A DNA stretch of 64,000 bases from Pseudoalteromonas sp. T1lg23B (GCF_002964665.1 NZ_PQBZ01000030.1:357109-421108), one strand, 5' to 3'. Shown: positions 36,026 through 45,320, counted from the stretch's first letter. Notes: generated by a model not told the origin, from the sequence alone. Translations and numbers: made by a program.

Positions 36026-37025
36026 GATTACTTACCTCAACAATATGTGTGAGCTTTTCGTATGCGCTGCCAGATGCCAGTACTTCAAGTACATGTGCAG
36101 TGGCTTCTTTAAAGCTCGCGGCTTTTTGTTCCATCACCAAAAGTGCAGCCACATTAGCCGCAATTGCAGCGTTGTGGGCATCTTTGCCTTTGCCTTTTAA
36201 AATATTCAAACTGGCTTTGGCGTTATACTCTGGCGTATCACCCGCTATGTCTGCAAGCGAATAGTTTTCAAGGCCGAAGTCTTGTGCACTGAGGGTGTAG
36301 TGTGTCAACTCACCTTGATTAAGCTCGGTGACCTGAGTTTCGCCATGCAAAGCGATTTCATCTGTGCCTGCGCCGTGTACTACCATTGCGCGTTCAGTCC
36401 CCAATGTTTTTAGGGTCTCAGCCATTGGTGTACAAAGAGCTGGGTCGTAGACGCCAAGCAGTTGCGTTTGGGGGGCCGCAGGATTTGCCAAAGGACCAAG
36501 GATGTTGAAAATCGTGCGAGTTTTTAGCGCTGTTCGCACGGGCATCGCATGTTTAGTCCCTTGATGGTAATTGGGGGCGAACAAAAAAGTGAAACCAGTT
36601 TTGACAAGGCAATCACTGGCAACGTCGCTGCTCATATCTAGATTAATCCCTAATGTTTTCAGTAAATCAGCTGAGCCAGATTTACTAGAAACGCTACGGT
36701 TACCATGTTTTACCACATTGAGCCCACATGCGGCGGCAACAATCGCTGCTGTGGTGCTAACGTTGATGGTATTGGCGCCATCGCCTCCTGTGCCACAGCT
36801 ATCTACACAACGTAATCCGTTGCTATTAAAGGGTTTCGCATTACTTCGCATTGCATTTGCCGCCCCAGCGATTTCTTGTGCGCTTTCGCCTTTAATTTTT
36901 AACGCGATCAATACAGCGGTTAGTTCAATCTCACTGAGTTGGCCGTGCATGATGCTATCAAACAGTGCACTACTTTGTACAAAATCCAGTGACTGCTGTG
37001 CAATTAACTTGTTGATGCTATCCAT
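36018..37025 (-). CDS. trpD: Anthranilate phosphoribosyltransferase
   Basis: A 335-residue enzyme that transfers phosphoribose to anthranilate. Signatures: the PRPP-binding CGTGGDGANTINVST, VVKHGNRSVSSKSGSADLLKTLG and FAPNYHQGTKHA. It is separate from trpG, unlike the fused TrpGD of enteric bacteria. It starts eight bases after trpG and overlaps the start of trpCF. Confidence 0.97.
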   Translation of the reverse strand: MDSINKLIAQQSLDFVQSSALFDSIMHGQLSEIELTAVLIALKIKGESAQEIAGAANAMRSNAKPFNSNGLRCVDSCGTGGDGANTINVSTTAAIVAAACGLNVVKHGNRSVSSKSGSADLLKTLGINLDMSSDVASDCLVKTGFTFLFAPNYHQGTKHAMPVRTALKTRTIFNILGPLANPAAPQTQLLGVYDPALCTPMAETLKTLGTERAMVVHGAGTDEIALHGETQVTELNQGELTHYTLSAQDFGLENYSLADIAGDTPEYNAKASLNILKGKGKDAHNAAIAANVAALLVMEQKAASFKEATAHVLEVLASGSAYEKLTHIVEVSNHG

Positions 37026-37033
37026 AGTAAATC

Positions 37034-37624
37034 CTACCGTGTTAAGTATGCGATGCTTTGCTGTAACAAGCGGGCACCATCCGGGGTTAAAATTGATTCA
37101 GGGTGAAACTGATAACCCAAAACCTTATCTTCACTGTGATATATCGCCATGGGAATATCTTGATACTTTGCGATAACTTCTAAGCAGTCGGGCACATAGG
37201 TCGCCATCAGTGAATGGTAACGTGCTACTGGAAATTGCGTACCAAGTCCCGCAAAGACGGGGTGGGGTAGCGCATCAATTATAGAGGCCTTACCATGTAC
37301 GGTCTCTCCTGCATGTCCCACTTCACCGCCATAGCTCTGGGTCAAAGCCTGTTGGCCTAAACAAATACCCAACATAGGGAATTTGCCTTTGCACAGTGCG
37401 ATAAGCTCCAATAAACAACCAGCTTGCGCTGGATTACCAGGACCTGGAGAGAGCACTAGAATAACGGGTTGTTGCTCTTGCAGCATTTTGTCAAATATAC
37501 GCTGTGCACTGAGATGATTACGATATACCACAAGGTCCATACCAAGGAGTGTGAGCTCATCGACTAAGTTGTAACTAAACGAATCAAAATTATCTAAAAA
37601 GTAGACTTTCGCGTTAGTGTGCAT
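37034..37624 (-). CDS. trpG: Anthranilate synthase glutamine amidotransferase subunit
   Basis: A 196-residue class I glutamine amidotransferase that feeds ammonia to TrpE. The nucleophile is in LGICLGQQAL, the His-Glu pair is in YQFHPESILTPDG, and the N-terminal FLDNFDSFSYNLVDEL is typical. Its 5' end overlaps the last codons of trpE by 11 bases, so the two subunits are translationally coupled. Confidence 0.96.
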   Translation of the reverse strand: MHTNAKVYFLDNFDSFSYNLVDELTLLGMDLVVYRNHLSAQRIFDKMLQEQQPVILVLSPGPGNPAQAGCLLELIALCKGKFPMLGICLGQQALTQSYGGEVGHAGETVHGKASIIDALPHPVFAGLGTQFPVARYHSLMATYVPDCLEVIAKYQDIPMAIYHSEDKVLGYQFHPESILTPDGARLLQQSIAYLTR

Positions 37625-39194
37625 TGGTCGCTCCCTGATAAGTTGATTGCACCGCTTTGATCACAGCTTGAGCTTTGGCACGTGTTTCATTGGCTTCCGC
37701 TTGTGGAATTGAGTCATACACAACTCCCGCACCGGCCTGAACATAGGCAACCCCATTTTTGACAAAGGCTGAGCGGATCACGATACATGAGTCCATCGCG
37801 CCATCACCTGTTAAATAGCCAACCGCACCGCCATAACTACCACGGCGCTTTTGCTCAACATCGCGAATAAGTTGTGCGGCCTTCACCTTCGGTGCTCCTA
37901 CTAAAGTGCCCATATTCATACATGCTTGATAGGCGTGTAATGCATCCAAGTCAGGCTTCAGTTGACCTACTACGCGAGATACTAGGTGCATCACCTGCGA
38001 ATAACGGTCAACCTTTAATAACTCTTTAGCATGGCGTGTGCCTGCGACACTGATCCGAGCAATGTCATTGCGAGCCAAATCGACCAGCATTAAGTGCTCT
38101 GCACGTTCTTTTTTATCGTTTCTAAGGTCTAGTTCAATGCGGCTGTCGAGATCAGGATTAATACGGCCATCGGCAAACTTACCGCGTGCTCGCGTGCCCG
38201 CAATTGGATATACCTCCACCTGATTACTATCAATACAATACTTCAGCGCAGATTCTGGAGATGCACCAAACAACACAAAATCTTGGTCATGCATGTAAAA
38301 CATGTAAGGACTTGGATTCTGCTGCTTGAGTTGCTGATATGCCGCCAGTGGTTGCGCACATGGGAGTGAAAAGGTGCGTGAAGGAACCACCTGAAAAATA
38401 TCACCATCAACAATGTTATGTTTGAGTCGAGACACCTGTTCACAAAATGTTTCGTCATCAATATTAACGTGAACATCCGCTTGGCCTTCATTTGGCGCGG
38501 CAAAGTACGGAGTTAACGCATCACAGCGCGCGTTTAGTTGTTCAAGTTGTTTACCGACTTCGAAGCAGTTTGCGTGAACATCTGGGCCATTAAACACATT
38601 ACCAATTAGCTCAGTGGTTTGCGCTTGATGATCAATAAGCACCAAAGTTTCTGCCAGATAGAACACATAATCGGGGCAGGTATTTTCTCCATTTGGCACA
38701 TCTTGAAGCTGTTCAAAATTAGCAACCATATCATAAGCAAACACCCCACCCAAAAACACCGACAGGGGCGTTTCAGAATTTCGCTTGATACTGTTAATAC
38801 AGGTACGCAAGGCGCTGAATGCGTTGTCCGCTTTTAACTTACTAAATTCGTCTAGTTCCTCGTCTAGACTTTGATATGTTAATGTCAGCGTATCGTCATG
38901 TAAGGTCGTCTCACAGTTAGCGACTTGCGCTTGTAAGAAGCTCAGTAGTTGCTGACCGTTATTAGACAGTGCTCTAACAACAACTTGCTTGCCCATACAT
39001 TCAATACGCAGCGCCGCATCCGCAAGAATAATGCTTTTTACATTATCTTTTGAATCTATTTCTGCCGATTCCAACAACAGTGAATTTTTCTTTCCCAGTG
39101 CCGCGTACAAAGACAGGGGGCTACTTATATAGTCCCGCCTTTGCCGTATACTGGTCACTTCACCTGGTGTGGTCGTTATGTGACTAAATATCAA
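37614..39194 (-). CDS. trpE: Anthranilate synthase component I
   Basis: A 526-residue chorismate-using enzyme. The feedback Trp site near the N-terminus is recognisable (LLLESAEIDSKDN, the LLESxxx motif). The C-terminal chorismate-binding domain has VYPIAGTRARG, LMLVDLARNDIAR, and GGAVGYLTGDGAMDSCIVIRSA. The start is the TTG at 39194, with GGGGA at good spacing in the sequence before it; no in-frame ATG precedes it. It is the first enzyme gene after two attenuators. Confidence 0.96.
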   Translation of the reverse strand: MIFSHITTTPGEVTSIRQRRDYISSPLSLYAALGKKNSLLLESAEIDSKDNVKSIILADAALRIECMGKQVVVRALSNNGQQLLSFLQAQVANCETTLHDDTLTLTYQSLDEELDEFSKLKADNAFSALRTCINSIKRNSETPLSVFLGGVFAYDMVANFEQLQDVPNGENTCPDYVFYLAETLVLIDHQAQTTELIGNVFNGPDVHANCFEVGKQLEQLNARCDALTPYFAAPNEGQADVHVNIDDETFCEQVSRLKHNIVDGDIFQVVPSRTFSLPCAQPLAAYQQLKQQNPSPYMFYMHDQDFVLFGASPESALKYCIDSNQVEVYPIAGTRARGKFADGRINPDLDSRIELDLRNDKKERAEHLMLVDLARNDIARISVAGTRHAKELLKVDRYSQVMHLVSRVVGQLKPDLDALHAYQACMNMGTLVGAPKVKAAQLIRDVEQKRRGSYGGAVGYLTGDGAMDSCIVIRSAFVKNGVAYVQAGAGVVYDSIPQAEANETRAKAQAVIKAVQSTYQGATNAH

Positions 39195-39212
39195 ACCTCA
39201 TTCCCCTTTAAA

Positions 39213-39248
39213 TAAAAAACCCCACTAGCTGTTTAGGCTTAGCGGGGT
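39213..39248 (-). terminator. trp attenuator 2 (trpE-proximal)
   Basis: A 9-bp stem with one G-U pair (39240-39248 with 39219-39227) is followed on the minus strand by a seven-T run. Its ascending arm contains CCCGCTAAGCC (39236-39246), an exact 11-base complement of GGCTTAGCGGG at 39275-39285, which spans the stop codon of leader peptide 2. This gives mutually exclusive antiterminator and terminator forms. Confidence 0.9.
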
Positions 39249-39278
39249 CGTTAAAAAAGTTGCAACAATGCCGTCCCG

Positions 39279-39326
39279 CTAAGCCAGGCACCACCACCAA
39301 ATAGTTGTTTTTGCATTGTTGAACAT
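39279..39326 (-). CDS. trpL: trp leader peptide 2 (WWW)
   Basis: A 15-residue leader, MFNNAKTTIWWWCLA, with three consecutive Trp codons and a stop (TAG) inside the antiterminator segment. CGGAG lies eight to nine bases before the ATG. Stalling at the Trp codons under tryptophan shortage should control the hairpin at 39213-39248. Confidence 0.9.
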   Translation of the reverse strand: MFNNAKTTIWWWCLA

Positions 39327-39349
39327 AGTTTTCTCCGAAAATTAGATAT

Positions 39350-39377
39350 AAAAAAACCCGCTTACATTAAGCGGGTT
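39350..39377 (-). terminator. trp attenuator 1 (promoter-proximal)
   Basis: A perfect 10-bp stem (39355-39364 with 39368-39377) has a three-base loop and a T7 tract on the minus strand. Its arm at 39369-39376 (ACCCGCTT on the minus strand) is an exact complement of AAGCGGGT at 39405-39412, just after leader peptide 1, which gives the alternative antiterminator. A small hairpin (TTCGTT/AACGAA) lies between them. Confidence 0.92.
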
Positions 39378-39412
39378 GATATTTTCGTTAAGACACAACG
39401 AATCACCCGCTT

Positions 39413-39472
39413 TTACGAGTGCCACCACCAAATGTTTTTGTTTGTTGTTGTAATCATGGTTTTAGATTTCAT
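39413..39472 (-). CDS. trpL: trp leader peptide 1 (WWW)
   Basis: A 19-residue leader, MKSKTMITTTNKNIWWWHS, with three consecutive Trp codons followed closely by the antiterminator segment and a terminator. The ribosome binding site is weak; an internal ATG at 39457 would give a 14-residue version. Spacing from the trp promoter fits the first transcribed gene. Confidence 0.88.
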   Translation of the reverse strand: MKSKTMITTTNKNIWWWHS

Positions 39473-39492
39473 TGCTTATTTGTCTTTAGTGG

Positions 39493-39526
39493 GTACAGTA
39501 AACCGTACTGCTTCATATTCTGTCAA
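39493..39526 (-). promoter_or_regulatory. trp operon promoter with possible TrpR-type operator
   Basis: On the minus strand TTGACA (39521-39526) is followed after 18 bases by TTTACT (39497-39502) as a fair -10. An imperfect palindrome with GTAC half-sites, GTACGGTTTACTGTAC (39493-39508), overlaps the -10, where a TrpR operator would lie. It does not match the E. coli CTAG half-site, so the repressor is uncertain. Confidence 0.6.
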
Positions 39527-39623
39527 CCCCTGTACCAGCAAAAACAATAAATTTCACAGAAACGACACAAACAACAGTGGTATACTGTCGCCTCGAAAGT
39601 AACAAATTTGATAAAGAGTTAAA

Positions 39624-40472
39624 TTGATAAAATACGATTTACATAGCCACACCACTTTTTCTGATGGTCGTTTAAGCGTGGCCGAATTGCTTGAGCGCGC
39701 AACAGAAAAAGGCGTTGATGTACTGGCTATTACTGACCATGACACTACTGCAGCAATCTTGCCTGCGCAGCAATATATAACGCAAAACTCGCTTTCATTG
39801 GAGCTAGTAGCTGGGGTGGAAATTTCCACAAAATGGGAGAGCTTTGAGATCCATATTGTTGGGCTTGCGGTTGATATTAACCACCCTGATTTGATTAAGC
39901 TGCTTGCAACACAACAAGCTAAACGTCAGGCGAGGGCAGAAGAAATAGGCCGGCGACTAGAAAAAAGAGGTTATGAGGGCATTTTTGACCGCGCTAAAGA
40001 GCTAGCCGGCGAGGCTGAAATCACTCGTGCACATTTTGCTGCCGCGTTGGTTGAACGTGGTGTCGCGAAAAATATTCAAGGCGTTTTTAAAAAGTTTTTA
40101 GCGCGCAACAAAACCGGCTACGTACCTAGTGAGTGGTGTGACATGGCAACTGCTGTCGCTGCAATCAAAGCCGCGGGCGGAGTGAGCGTATTGGCTCATC
40201 CGGCGCGTTATCAAATGTCAAACAAGTGGCTACGCAAGTTGTTGAGCGAATTTAGTCTCAGTGGGGGACAAGCGATGGAAGTGGCACAGCCCCAACAGGC
40301 TCCCTCAGAACGACAGTTTTTGGGGCAGTTGAGTAGTGAATTTAACTTGCTCGCCAGCCAAGGTTCCGACTTCCATTATCCAATGCCTTGGTTAGATTTA
40401 GGAAAAAACCTATACTTACCAAAAGATTGCCAAGGGGTTTGGCAGTTTTGGCAAGCAAACGAGGAGTGTTAG
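39624..40472 (+). CDS. rnm: PHP-domain phosphoesterase, RNase AM (YciV)
   Basis: A 282-residue PHP-domain protein of the YciV/RNase AM group, a 5'-to-3' exonuclease that matures 5' ends of rRNA and degrades short RNA in E. coli. Metal ligands are seen in YDLHSHTTFSDG, AITDHDTTA, the Glu of GVEIST, VLAHPAR and GSDFHYP. The start is TTG 39624, with AAAGAG upstream. It is divergent from the trp operon as in E. coli, and begins the operon rnm-yciO-scpA-scpB-rluB. Confidence 0.92.
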   Translation: MIKYDLHSHTTFSDGRLSVAELLERATEKGVDVLAITDHDTTAAILPAQQYITQNSLSLELVAGVEISTKWESFEIHIVGLAVDINHPDLIKLLATQQAKRQARAEEIGRRLEKRGYEGIFDRAKELAGEAEITRAHFAAALVERGVAKNIQGVFKKFLARNKTGYVPSEWCDMATAVAAIKAAGGVSVLAHPARYQMSNKWLRKLLSEFSLSGGQAMEVAQPQQAPSERQFLGQLSSEFNLLASQGSDFHYPMPWLDLGKNLYLPKDCQGVWQFWQANEEC

Positions 40473-40473
40473 C

Positions 40474-41094
40474 ATGAGCCAATTTTTTCATATTCATCCC
40501 GAGAATCCACAAGCTAGGCTCATTAAACAGGCTGCTGAAATCATAATGCAGGGTGGCGTCGTGGTCTATCCAACGGACTCAGGTTACGCGATTGGTTGTA
40601 ATATTGGTAACAAACAAGCCAAAGAGCGCATTGAACGTATTCGAGGCATAGAAAAGCACCATAATTTCACCTTGATGTGTAGAGATCTATCAGAACTGGC
40701 GACCTACGCTCGCGTTGATAATCAAATGTTTCGCTTGATTAAAAATAATACACCTGGGCCATACACATTTATTTTTAAAGGTACTAAAGAAGTTCCGAAG
40801 CGACTACTGAACGACAAAAAGAAGACCATAGGTATTCGTGTGACAGATCATCCGATTACCACTGCATTATTGGCCGAGTTGGGAGAGCCATTGATGTCAT
40901 GCTCATTAATTTTACCCGATGAGCAGTTTACTGAGTCAGACCCAGATGAAATTAGAATGCGACTGGAAAAACAAGTAGATTTGATTATCCATGGCGGTTT
41001 TTTAATTGAGCAAGCAACCACCGTAATCGATTTATCTGAAGATGAAGTAGAAATTTTACGTGTAGGATGTGGTGATACCTCACCATTTGAGTAA
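40474..41094 (+). CDS. yciO: YciO (Sua5/YrdC-like) protein
   Basis: A 206-residue YrdC-fold protein of the YciO type. It has KQAAEIIMQGGVVVYPTDSGYAIGC, the RIRGIEKHHNFTLMCRDL segment, GPYTFIFKGTKEVPKRL and TIGIRVTDHPI. YciO is related to TsaC, which makes threonylcarbamoyl-AMP for tRNA; the cellular role of YciO is not settled. It starts one base after the rnm stop. Confidence 0.92.
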   Translation: MSQFFHIHPENPQARLIKQAAEIIMQGGVVVYPTDSGYAIGCNIGNKQAKERIERIRGIEKHHNFTLMCRDLSELATYARVDNQMFRLIKNNTPGPYTFIFKGTKEVPKRLLNDKKKTIGIRVTDHPITTALLAELGEPLMSCSLILPDEQFTESDPDEIRMRLEKQVDLIIHGGFLIEQATTVIDLSEDEVEILRVGCGDTSPFE

Positions 41095-41099
41095 TTGTA

Positions 41100-41903
41100 G
41101 TGAATGATGTTCCTCAACAACAAAAACTACCGCTGGCGTTTTTAAACGGCGAGGCGGTGGTTGATAAGCCTGAAGATCTTTATATTCCACCAGACGCGCT
41201 GGAGGTCATTTTAGAAACCTTCGAGGGGCCGCTGGACTTGTTGTTGTACCTCATAAAACGTCACAAACTAGATATTCTTCAACTGCCTATTCTCAGCATC
41301 ACAGAGCAGTACGTTGCGTATGTGGAACTGATGAAAGATCTTCAACTTGAATTGGCAGGCGAATATCTGGTGATGGCTGCGCTGTTGGCACAGATTAAAT
41401 CCCGTATGTTGTTGCCTGTCCATGAAGAGTTAGAAGAAGAGGAAGACCCAAGGGCTGAATTGGTTAGGCGCTTGCAAGAATACGAACAGTTCAAGCAAGC
41501 AGCCGAGAACCTCGATGTGATCCCGCGTGTTGGGCGTGATATTTTTACTGCACATGCCTTGGTTGATGAGTCCGCCGAACCCGAAACGCTGTTTCCTGAC
41601 ATTGCGCTCAAAGAGCTATTGCTTGCCTTGGGAGACGTTATGGCTAGAGCAAAAACTTTTGAACATCATCACATTAGTGCAGAAGCGCTATCGACTAGAG
41701 AGCGAATGAGTCATATTTTACAGCACTTGTCTGAGCATAATGGCCCCTGTGTATTTAACGCCTTTTTTACGATAGATGAAGGACGCAGTGGTGTGGTTGT
41801 TACCTTTATTGCAATGCTCGAATTGATTAAAGAGCAACTCATAACGTGTTTACAAGTTGAGCCGGATAGCCAAATTTATTTGAGTTTGCAGCTACAAGAG
41901 TAG
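41100..41903 (+). CDS. scpA: Segregation and condensation protein A
   Basis: A 267-residue kleisin, partner of SMC and ScpB in chromosome organisation. The N-terminal TFEGPLDLLLYLIKRHKLDILQLPILSITEQYV is the family hallmark, followed by LAGEYLVMAALLAQIKSRMLLP. The C-terminal winged helix binds the SMC head. Start GTG 41100, five bases after yciO. The presence of ScpAB suggests an SMC-ScpAB condensin in this organism, though MukBEF cannot be excluded. Confidence 0.94.
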   Translation: MNDVPQQQKLPLAFLNGEAVVDKPEDLYIPPDALEVILETFEGPLDLLLYLIKRHKLDILQLPILSITEQYVAYVELMKDLQLELAGEYLVMAALLAQIKSRMLLPVHEELEEEEDPRAELVRRLQEYEQFKQAAENLDVIPRVGRDIFTAHALVDESAEPETLFPDIALKELLLALGDVMARAKTFEHHHISAEALSTRERMSHILQHLSEHNGPCVFNAFFTIDEGRSGVVVTFIAMLELIKEQLITCLQVEPDSQIYLSLQLQE

Positions 41904-41953
41904 CGCAACCTCTGTCATAATAGACGTTTATGTGTTGGTAAGGCTGCAAGTGT

Positions 41954-42541
41954 ATGGCAACGCGTCGAATTAGCGATGAGCAACTAATTGAGCTGATAGA
42001 AGCAGCAATTTTTGTTGCGGACAAACCGTTGTCAAAGAAGCGCCTAAAAGAAACTGTATTACAAGATATATCAGTGTCTAATGCTAGAATAGATCAAGCA
42101 TTAGACAGTATTTCTGAACACTATCAAACGCGTGGTATTCGCCTTGTTGAAGTTGCAACTGGATTTAGGTTTCAAGCATGTTCAAGCTTAAGTCCGTGGC
42201 TAAGCAACTTATGGCAAGAAAAAGCCCCAAAATATTCCAGAGCTACGTTGGAAACGCTGGCATTGATTGCATATCGACAACCTATTACCCGAGGTGAGAT
42301 AGAGCAAGTGCGAGGCGTGACTGTAAGTTCAAATATTATCAAGAGCTTACAAGAGCGTGAATGGATAAAGGTGGTGGGTTATAAAGAAGTGCCGGGTAAA
42401 CCCGCACTGTACGCCACCACAAAGCAATTTTTAGATTATTTTTCTTTGTCTGGTCTTAATATGTTGCCCAAATTACCTGAGCAGCACAGTGTTAAAATTG
42501 ATCAGATGTTGAACGATCCTTCTGTGAGAGAACCATCTTAA
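41954..42541 (+). CDS. scpB: Segregation and condensation protein B
   Basis: A 195-residue winged-helix protein that binds ScpA. It has the N-terminal [23 protein letters not shown], and the second winged helix with [57 protein letters not shown]. Its stop codon overlaps the rluB start by one base, so the two genes are coupled. Confidence 0.94.
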   Translation: MATRRISDEQLIELIEAAIFVADKPLSKKRLKETVLQDISVSNARIDQALDSISEHYQTRGIRLVEVATGFRFQACSSLSPWLSNLWQEKAPKYSRATLETLALIAYRQPITRGEIEQVRGVTVSSNIIKSLQEREWIKVVGYKEVPGKPALYATTKQFLDYFSLSGLNMLPKLPEQHSVKIDQMLNDPSVREPS

Positions 42542-43401
42542 TGAGTGAAAAGTTACAAAAAGTATTGGCCCGTGCTGGTGTGGGTTCACGCCGCGAAATG
42601 GAAAAATACATTGACTCCAACCGTGTAAGTGTTGACGGTAAGGTCGCAAAATTAGGCGATCGTGTTGAAGAAAACGCGGTGATCCGTGTAGACGGACACA
42701 TAGTAAAAATCGAGCAAAAAGAAGACAGAATATGTCGCGTGATCATGTATCACAAACCAGAGGGTGAGTTGTGTACACGAAAAGACCCTGAAGGTCGTCG
42801 CACAGTATTTGACCGTTTGCCACGTTTGGATGGCGATCGTTGGATTGCTATTGGTCGTTTGGATATCAATACCTCAGGACTGTTATTGTTCACCAACGAC
42901 GGTGAACTGGCTAACCGTCTGATGCACCCAAAATATGAAGTAGAGAGAGAATATTCAGCTCGTGTGTTTGGTGAAGTAACCAATGAAACATTACGGAACC
43001 TAACCAAGGGTGTTGAACTGGAAGATGGTCCTGCCAAATTTTTGAAAATTAAGCCTATGGGTGGGGAAGGCATTAACAAATGGTTTAACGTCACCTTGAC
43101 CGAAGGTCGTAACCGTGAAGTACGTCGTTTGTGGCAATCTCAAGACGTTGAAGTGTCACGTCTTATTCGTATTCGTTACGGGAAGTTGGAGCTGAACAAA
43201 CGGTTGCCGCAAGGTGGCTGGGAAGAGCTTAAACTTGAAGATGTAAACTATCTGCGCAAGTCAGTGAAGCTTCGCAATGAAACTGAGACTAAGCTTTCAG
43301 TCATGCCGGAAAAGCGTAAAGATAAGCGTGCCAAGATCAACCAGATCCGTAAAGCCGTTAAAAAACATAATCAGCGTGTGCAAAAGCCCAAAAAACGCTA
43401 A
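42541..43401 (+). CDS. rluB: 23S rRNA pseudouridine(2605) synthase
   Basis: A 286-residue RluB. An S4 domain ([22 protein letters not shown]) precedes the RsuA-type catalytic domain, with the catalytic Asp in [18 protein letters not shown] and the ending motif [11 protein letters not shown]. The tail is very basic ([22 protein letters not shown]), typical of RluB. It acts on U2605 of 23S rRNA. Last gene of the rnm operon. Confidence 0.94.
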   Translation: MSEKLQKVLARAGVGSRREMEKYIDSNRVSVDGKVAKLGDRVEENAVIRVDGHIVKIEQKEDRICRVIMYHKPEGELCTRKDPEGRRTVFDRLPRLDGDRWIAIGRLDINTSGLLLFTNDGELANRLMHPKYEVEREYSARVFGEVTNETLRNLTKGVELEDGPAKFLKIKPMGGEGINKWFNVTLTEGRNREVRRLWQSQDVEVSRLIRIRYGKLELNKRLPQGGWEELKLEDVNYLRKSVKLRNETETKLSVMPEKRKDKRAKINQIRKAVKKHNQRVQKPKKR

Positions 43402-43430
43402 AAATCTGAATTTAATAGATATTATATAAT

Positions 43431-43463
43431 AAAAAGCCTCACCATTTTAGTGAGGTTTTTTTA
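43431..43463. terminator. Bidirectional terminator
   Basis: CCTCAC (43437-43442) pairs with GTGAGG (43450-43455), with A5 on the left and T7 on the right. It separates rluB from the convergent solute-binding protein gene. Confidence 0.9.
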
Positions 43464-44312
43464 TTGTGGCGTTAATGCTCGCCAGGCGTCGATATGGGGG
43501 CTAAAGAAACCACATTGTTTATAAGATTGCTCAATAAAGCCTGAAGCGCGTAATTGCTTAATACCAGCTTGAAGCGCTTTAAAGGTAGCTTCTCCGAGCG
43601 GGTGCAGGCGTGATACCACAAAATGCCGACTGTCTTGGAGTGGCACCTTGATACCGTCAATCGCAATAATTCGATAATCTATGCCACGGTACTCAAAGGG
43701 CATAGTATTGTTGAAAGATACCAACATGGTATCAACCCATCCTCGGCTCACCATTTTGGCCATGACTATCCAATCGGACTCCTCATGTAATTGTTTTGGG
43801 CGCAAAGCGGACAACGTGATCCAGTCGGTATGCCATGAACGGCTCGAGATCACAGACACTTGAGATAAGTTTGCCGCAATTTTGTTCTTTATGTTGGTGA
43901 CGTTTTTGGGGGAAGCATATAGACCAGCAAAATACTCCCCTTTGCGAATGATTGCATCGGAAATATATAACCGCTCAATATGTTGCTGGGCTTGCTGATA
44001 CCAGAGGGTATCGAAACTGACCAGCAGTAGTCCATCAACCAATAGTTTAACATTTCGGGCATCATAATTACCGAGCTCGAACTTAAAATTGAGTTCTAAT
44101 CCGCCCAATTTTAGTGCTCTTTGTAACAGCACAAACTCAACGATATCCCTTTGACACAGAGGGTGGCTAAAATCATTGATAGTCTCAATGGACTCATCAG
44201 CCAAAATAATTTGCGCATAATTATAAATATCTTCCTCGATGGTGATTGGGATCGTTACCGCTCGCACAACGTTGATTTGCAATATAAAAAGTAAGGCGCA
44301 TAAACCCCGCAT
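43461..44312 (-). CDS. Periplasmic solute-binding-like protein (SBP_bac_3 type)
   Basis: A 283-residue exported protein. Start ATG 44312 has a strong GGAGG; the signal peptide is RGLCALLFILQINVVRA. The body resembles family-3 amino-acid-binding folds, with two lobes, SFDTLWYQQAQQHIERLYISDAIIRKGEYFAGL and the late GEATFKALQAGIKQLRASGFIEQSYKQCG. No transporter genes adjoin it. In Alteromonadales many such proteins stand alone as sensors or orphans. The ligand is unknown. Confidence 0.72.
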   Translation of the reverse strand: MRGLCALLFILQINVVRAVTIPITIEEDIYNYAQIILADESIETINDFSHPLCQRDIVEFVLLQRALKLGGLELNFKFELGNYDARNVKLLVDGLLLVSFDTLWYQQAQQHIERLYISDAIIRKGEYFAGLYASPKNVTNIKNKIAANLSQVSVISSRSWHTDWITLSALRPKQLHEESDWIVMAKMVSRGWVDTMLVSFNNTMPFEYRGIDYRIIAIDGIKVPLQDSRHFVVSRLHPLGEATFKALQAGIKQLRASGFIEQSYKQCGFFSPHIDAWRALTPQ

Positions 44313-44474
44313 GGCACCTCCAAAATCAATAACACCCATCTTTAGTGTAGTTCAGCGGGGGATGATGAGAGTTTTTAATGTGACATTTTGATTTTTGTCT
44401 AATATGGTAAAGAGAGCGCGATGGTCATGAAGTGATTATGTACCTCGGTTATTGACTTCAAGGAGCAAGGACTT

Positions 44475-44867
44475 ATGAAATTTGAACAATTACTCAATCA
44501 CTTTGACAGTGGCATTTGCGTCGAGCAATTACAAAAGGAATCTTTACTGGACTTAGCACTGTTGTTCGTGGCTGTTGACGGGAGCGTATCTGATTCTGAA
44601 CTACATGTGGTACGACAGTGGGCTGCAACGTTAAATTGGAACTCCGCCGTAAGCCTTGATAACTACATTTCAGATATGGTTGGAAAGTGTGTACACGCGG
44701 TAAAGAGCGACGACGTAGAAGCATTTATACAACACAGAATGAAATTTATCATCGACCAACCGATGCGAGAGTTGGCACTTAAAATTGTGCAAAAAGTGTG
44801 TGCTGCAGACGGTAAAATTGATCATCGTGAGCAAACCGCCATGGAATTTCTAGAAGCGCAAGTGTAA
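44475..44867 (+). CDS. TerB-family (tellurite-resistance-like) protein
   Basis: A 130-residue helical protein with two TerB acidic turns, FVAVDGSVSDSELHVVRQW and VCAADGKIDHREQTAMEFL. TerB domains bind metals and occur in stress and membrane-linked complexes. No other ter genes are nearby. Start ATG 44475 has AGGAG upstream. It faces the cupin gene. Confidence 0.8.
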   Translation: MKFEQLLNHFDSGICVEQLQKESLLDLALLFVAVDGSVSDSELHVVRQWAATLNWNSAVSLDNYISDMVGKCVHAVKSDDVEAFIQHRMKFIIDQPMRELALKIVQKVCAADGKIDHREQTAMEFLEAQV

Positions 44868-44876
44868 GCGTACCTC

Positions 44877-45200
44877 TTAGTTGTGATAAAAAACAGCGAG
44901 CCAGACAGTCGCCTCAGAGGGGGCTGTGTGGCTTACGCGGTGCTTCGTGTGAGCAGGTATATTTAAAAAGTCGCCGCATTTTAAAACATGCTTTTCGCCA
45001 TCTATAAACTCGACCGTGCCACAACCTGCCAAAACCATAACCCATTCATGCTCATCTTGATCATACCAAAATGAGTCGGGTGATGTTTGCCCGTAAGAGA
45101 CAATTCTCTCTATACGCAGATGCTTGGCTGACAGTAAATCTTCAAAATGTTCTTGGTTAGTATCTTGTGGCAAGTTAGCCAGTAAATTTTGCAACATCAT
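44877..45200 (-). CDS. Single-domain cupin protein
   Basis: A 107-residue cupin. The first motif is seen around DQDEHEWVMVLAGCGTVEFIDG (metal ligands in HEW and later Glu), and the second in GDFLNIPAHTKHRVSH. Small cupins of this kind may be isomerases, dioxygenases or sugar-binding sensors; no specific role is evident. It is divergent from metA, whose MetJ-type boxes lie in the shared upstream region. Confidence 0.82.
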   Translation of the reverse strand: MMLQNLLANLPQDTNQEHFEDLLSAKHLRIERIVSYGQTSPDSFWYDQDEHEWVMVLAGCGTVEFIDGEKHVLKCGDFLNIPAHTKHRVSHTAPSEATVWLAVFYHN

Positions 45201-45296
45201 GTTGTTCTCAAGCTTATATTACAGCTCGATACCATACCTGCATGTGGGGTGCTTTTAAAGTGGTGATTAGGCGTGAGATCATTGTAAAAAATATTT

Positions 45297-45320
45297 GGAC
45301 GTCTATACATCTAGAGGTTG
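45297..45320 (+). promoter_or_regulatory. Three tandem MetJ-type met boxes
   Basis: GGACGTCT, ATACATCT and AGAGGTTG follow one another without gaps. The first differs from the AGACGTCT consensus at one position, and the other two are weaker. Position, 56 bases before metA, fits MetJ repression by S-adenosylmethionine. Confidence 0.7.
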
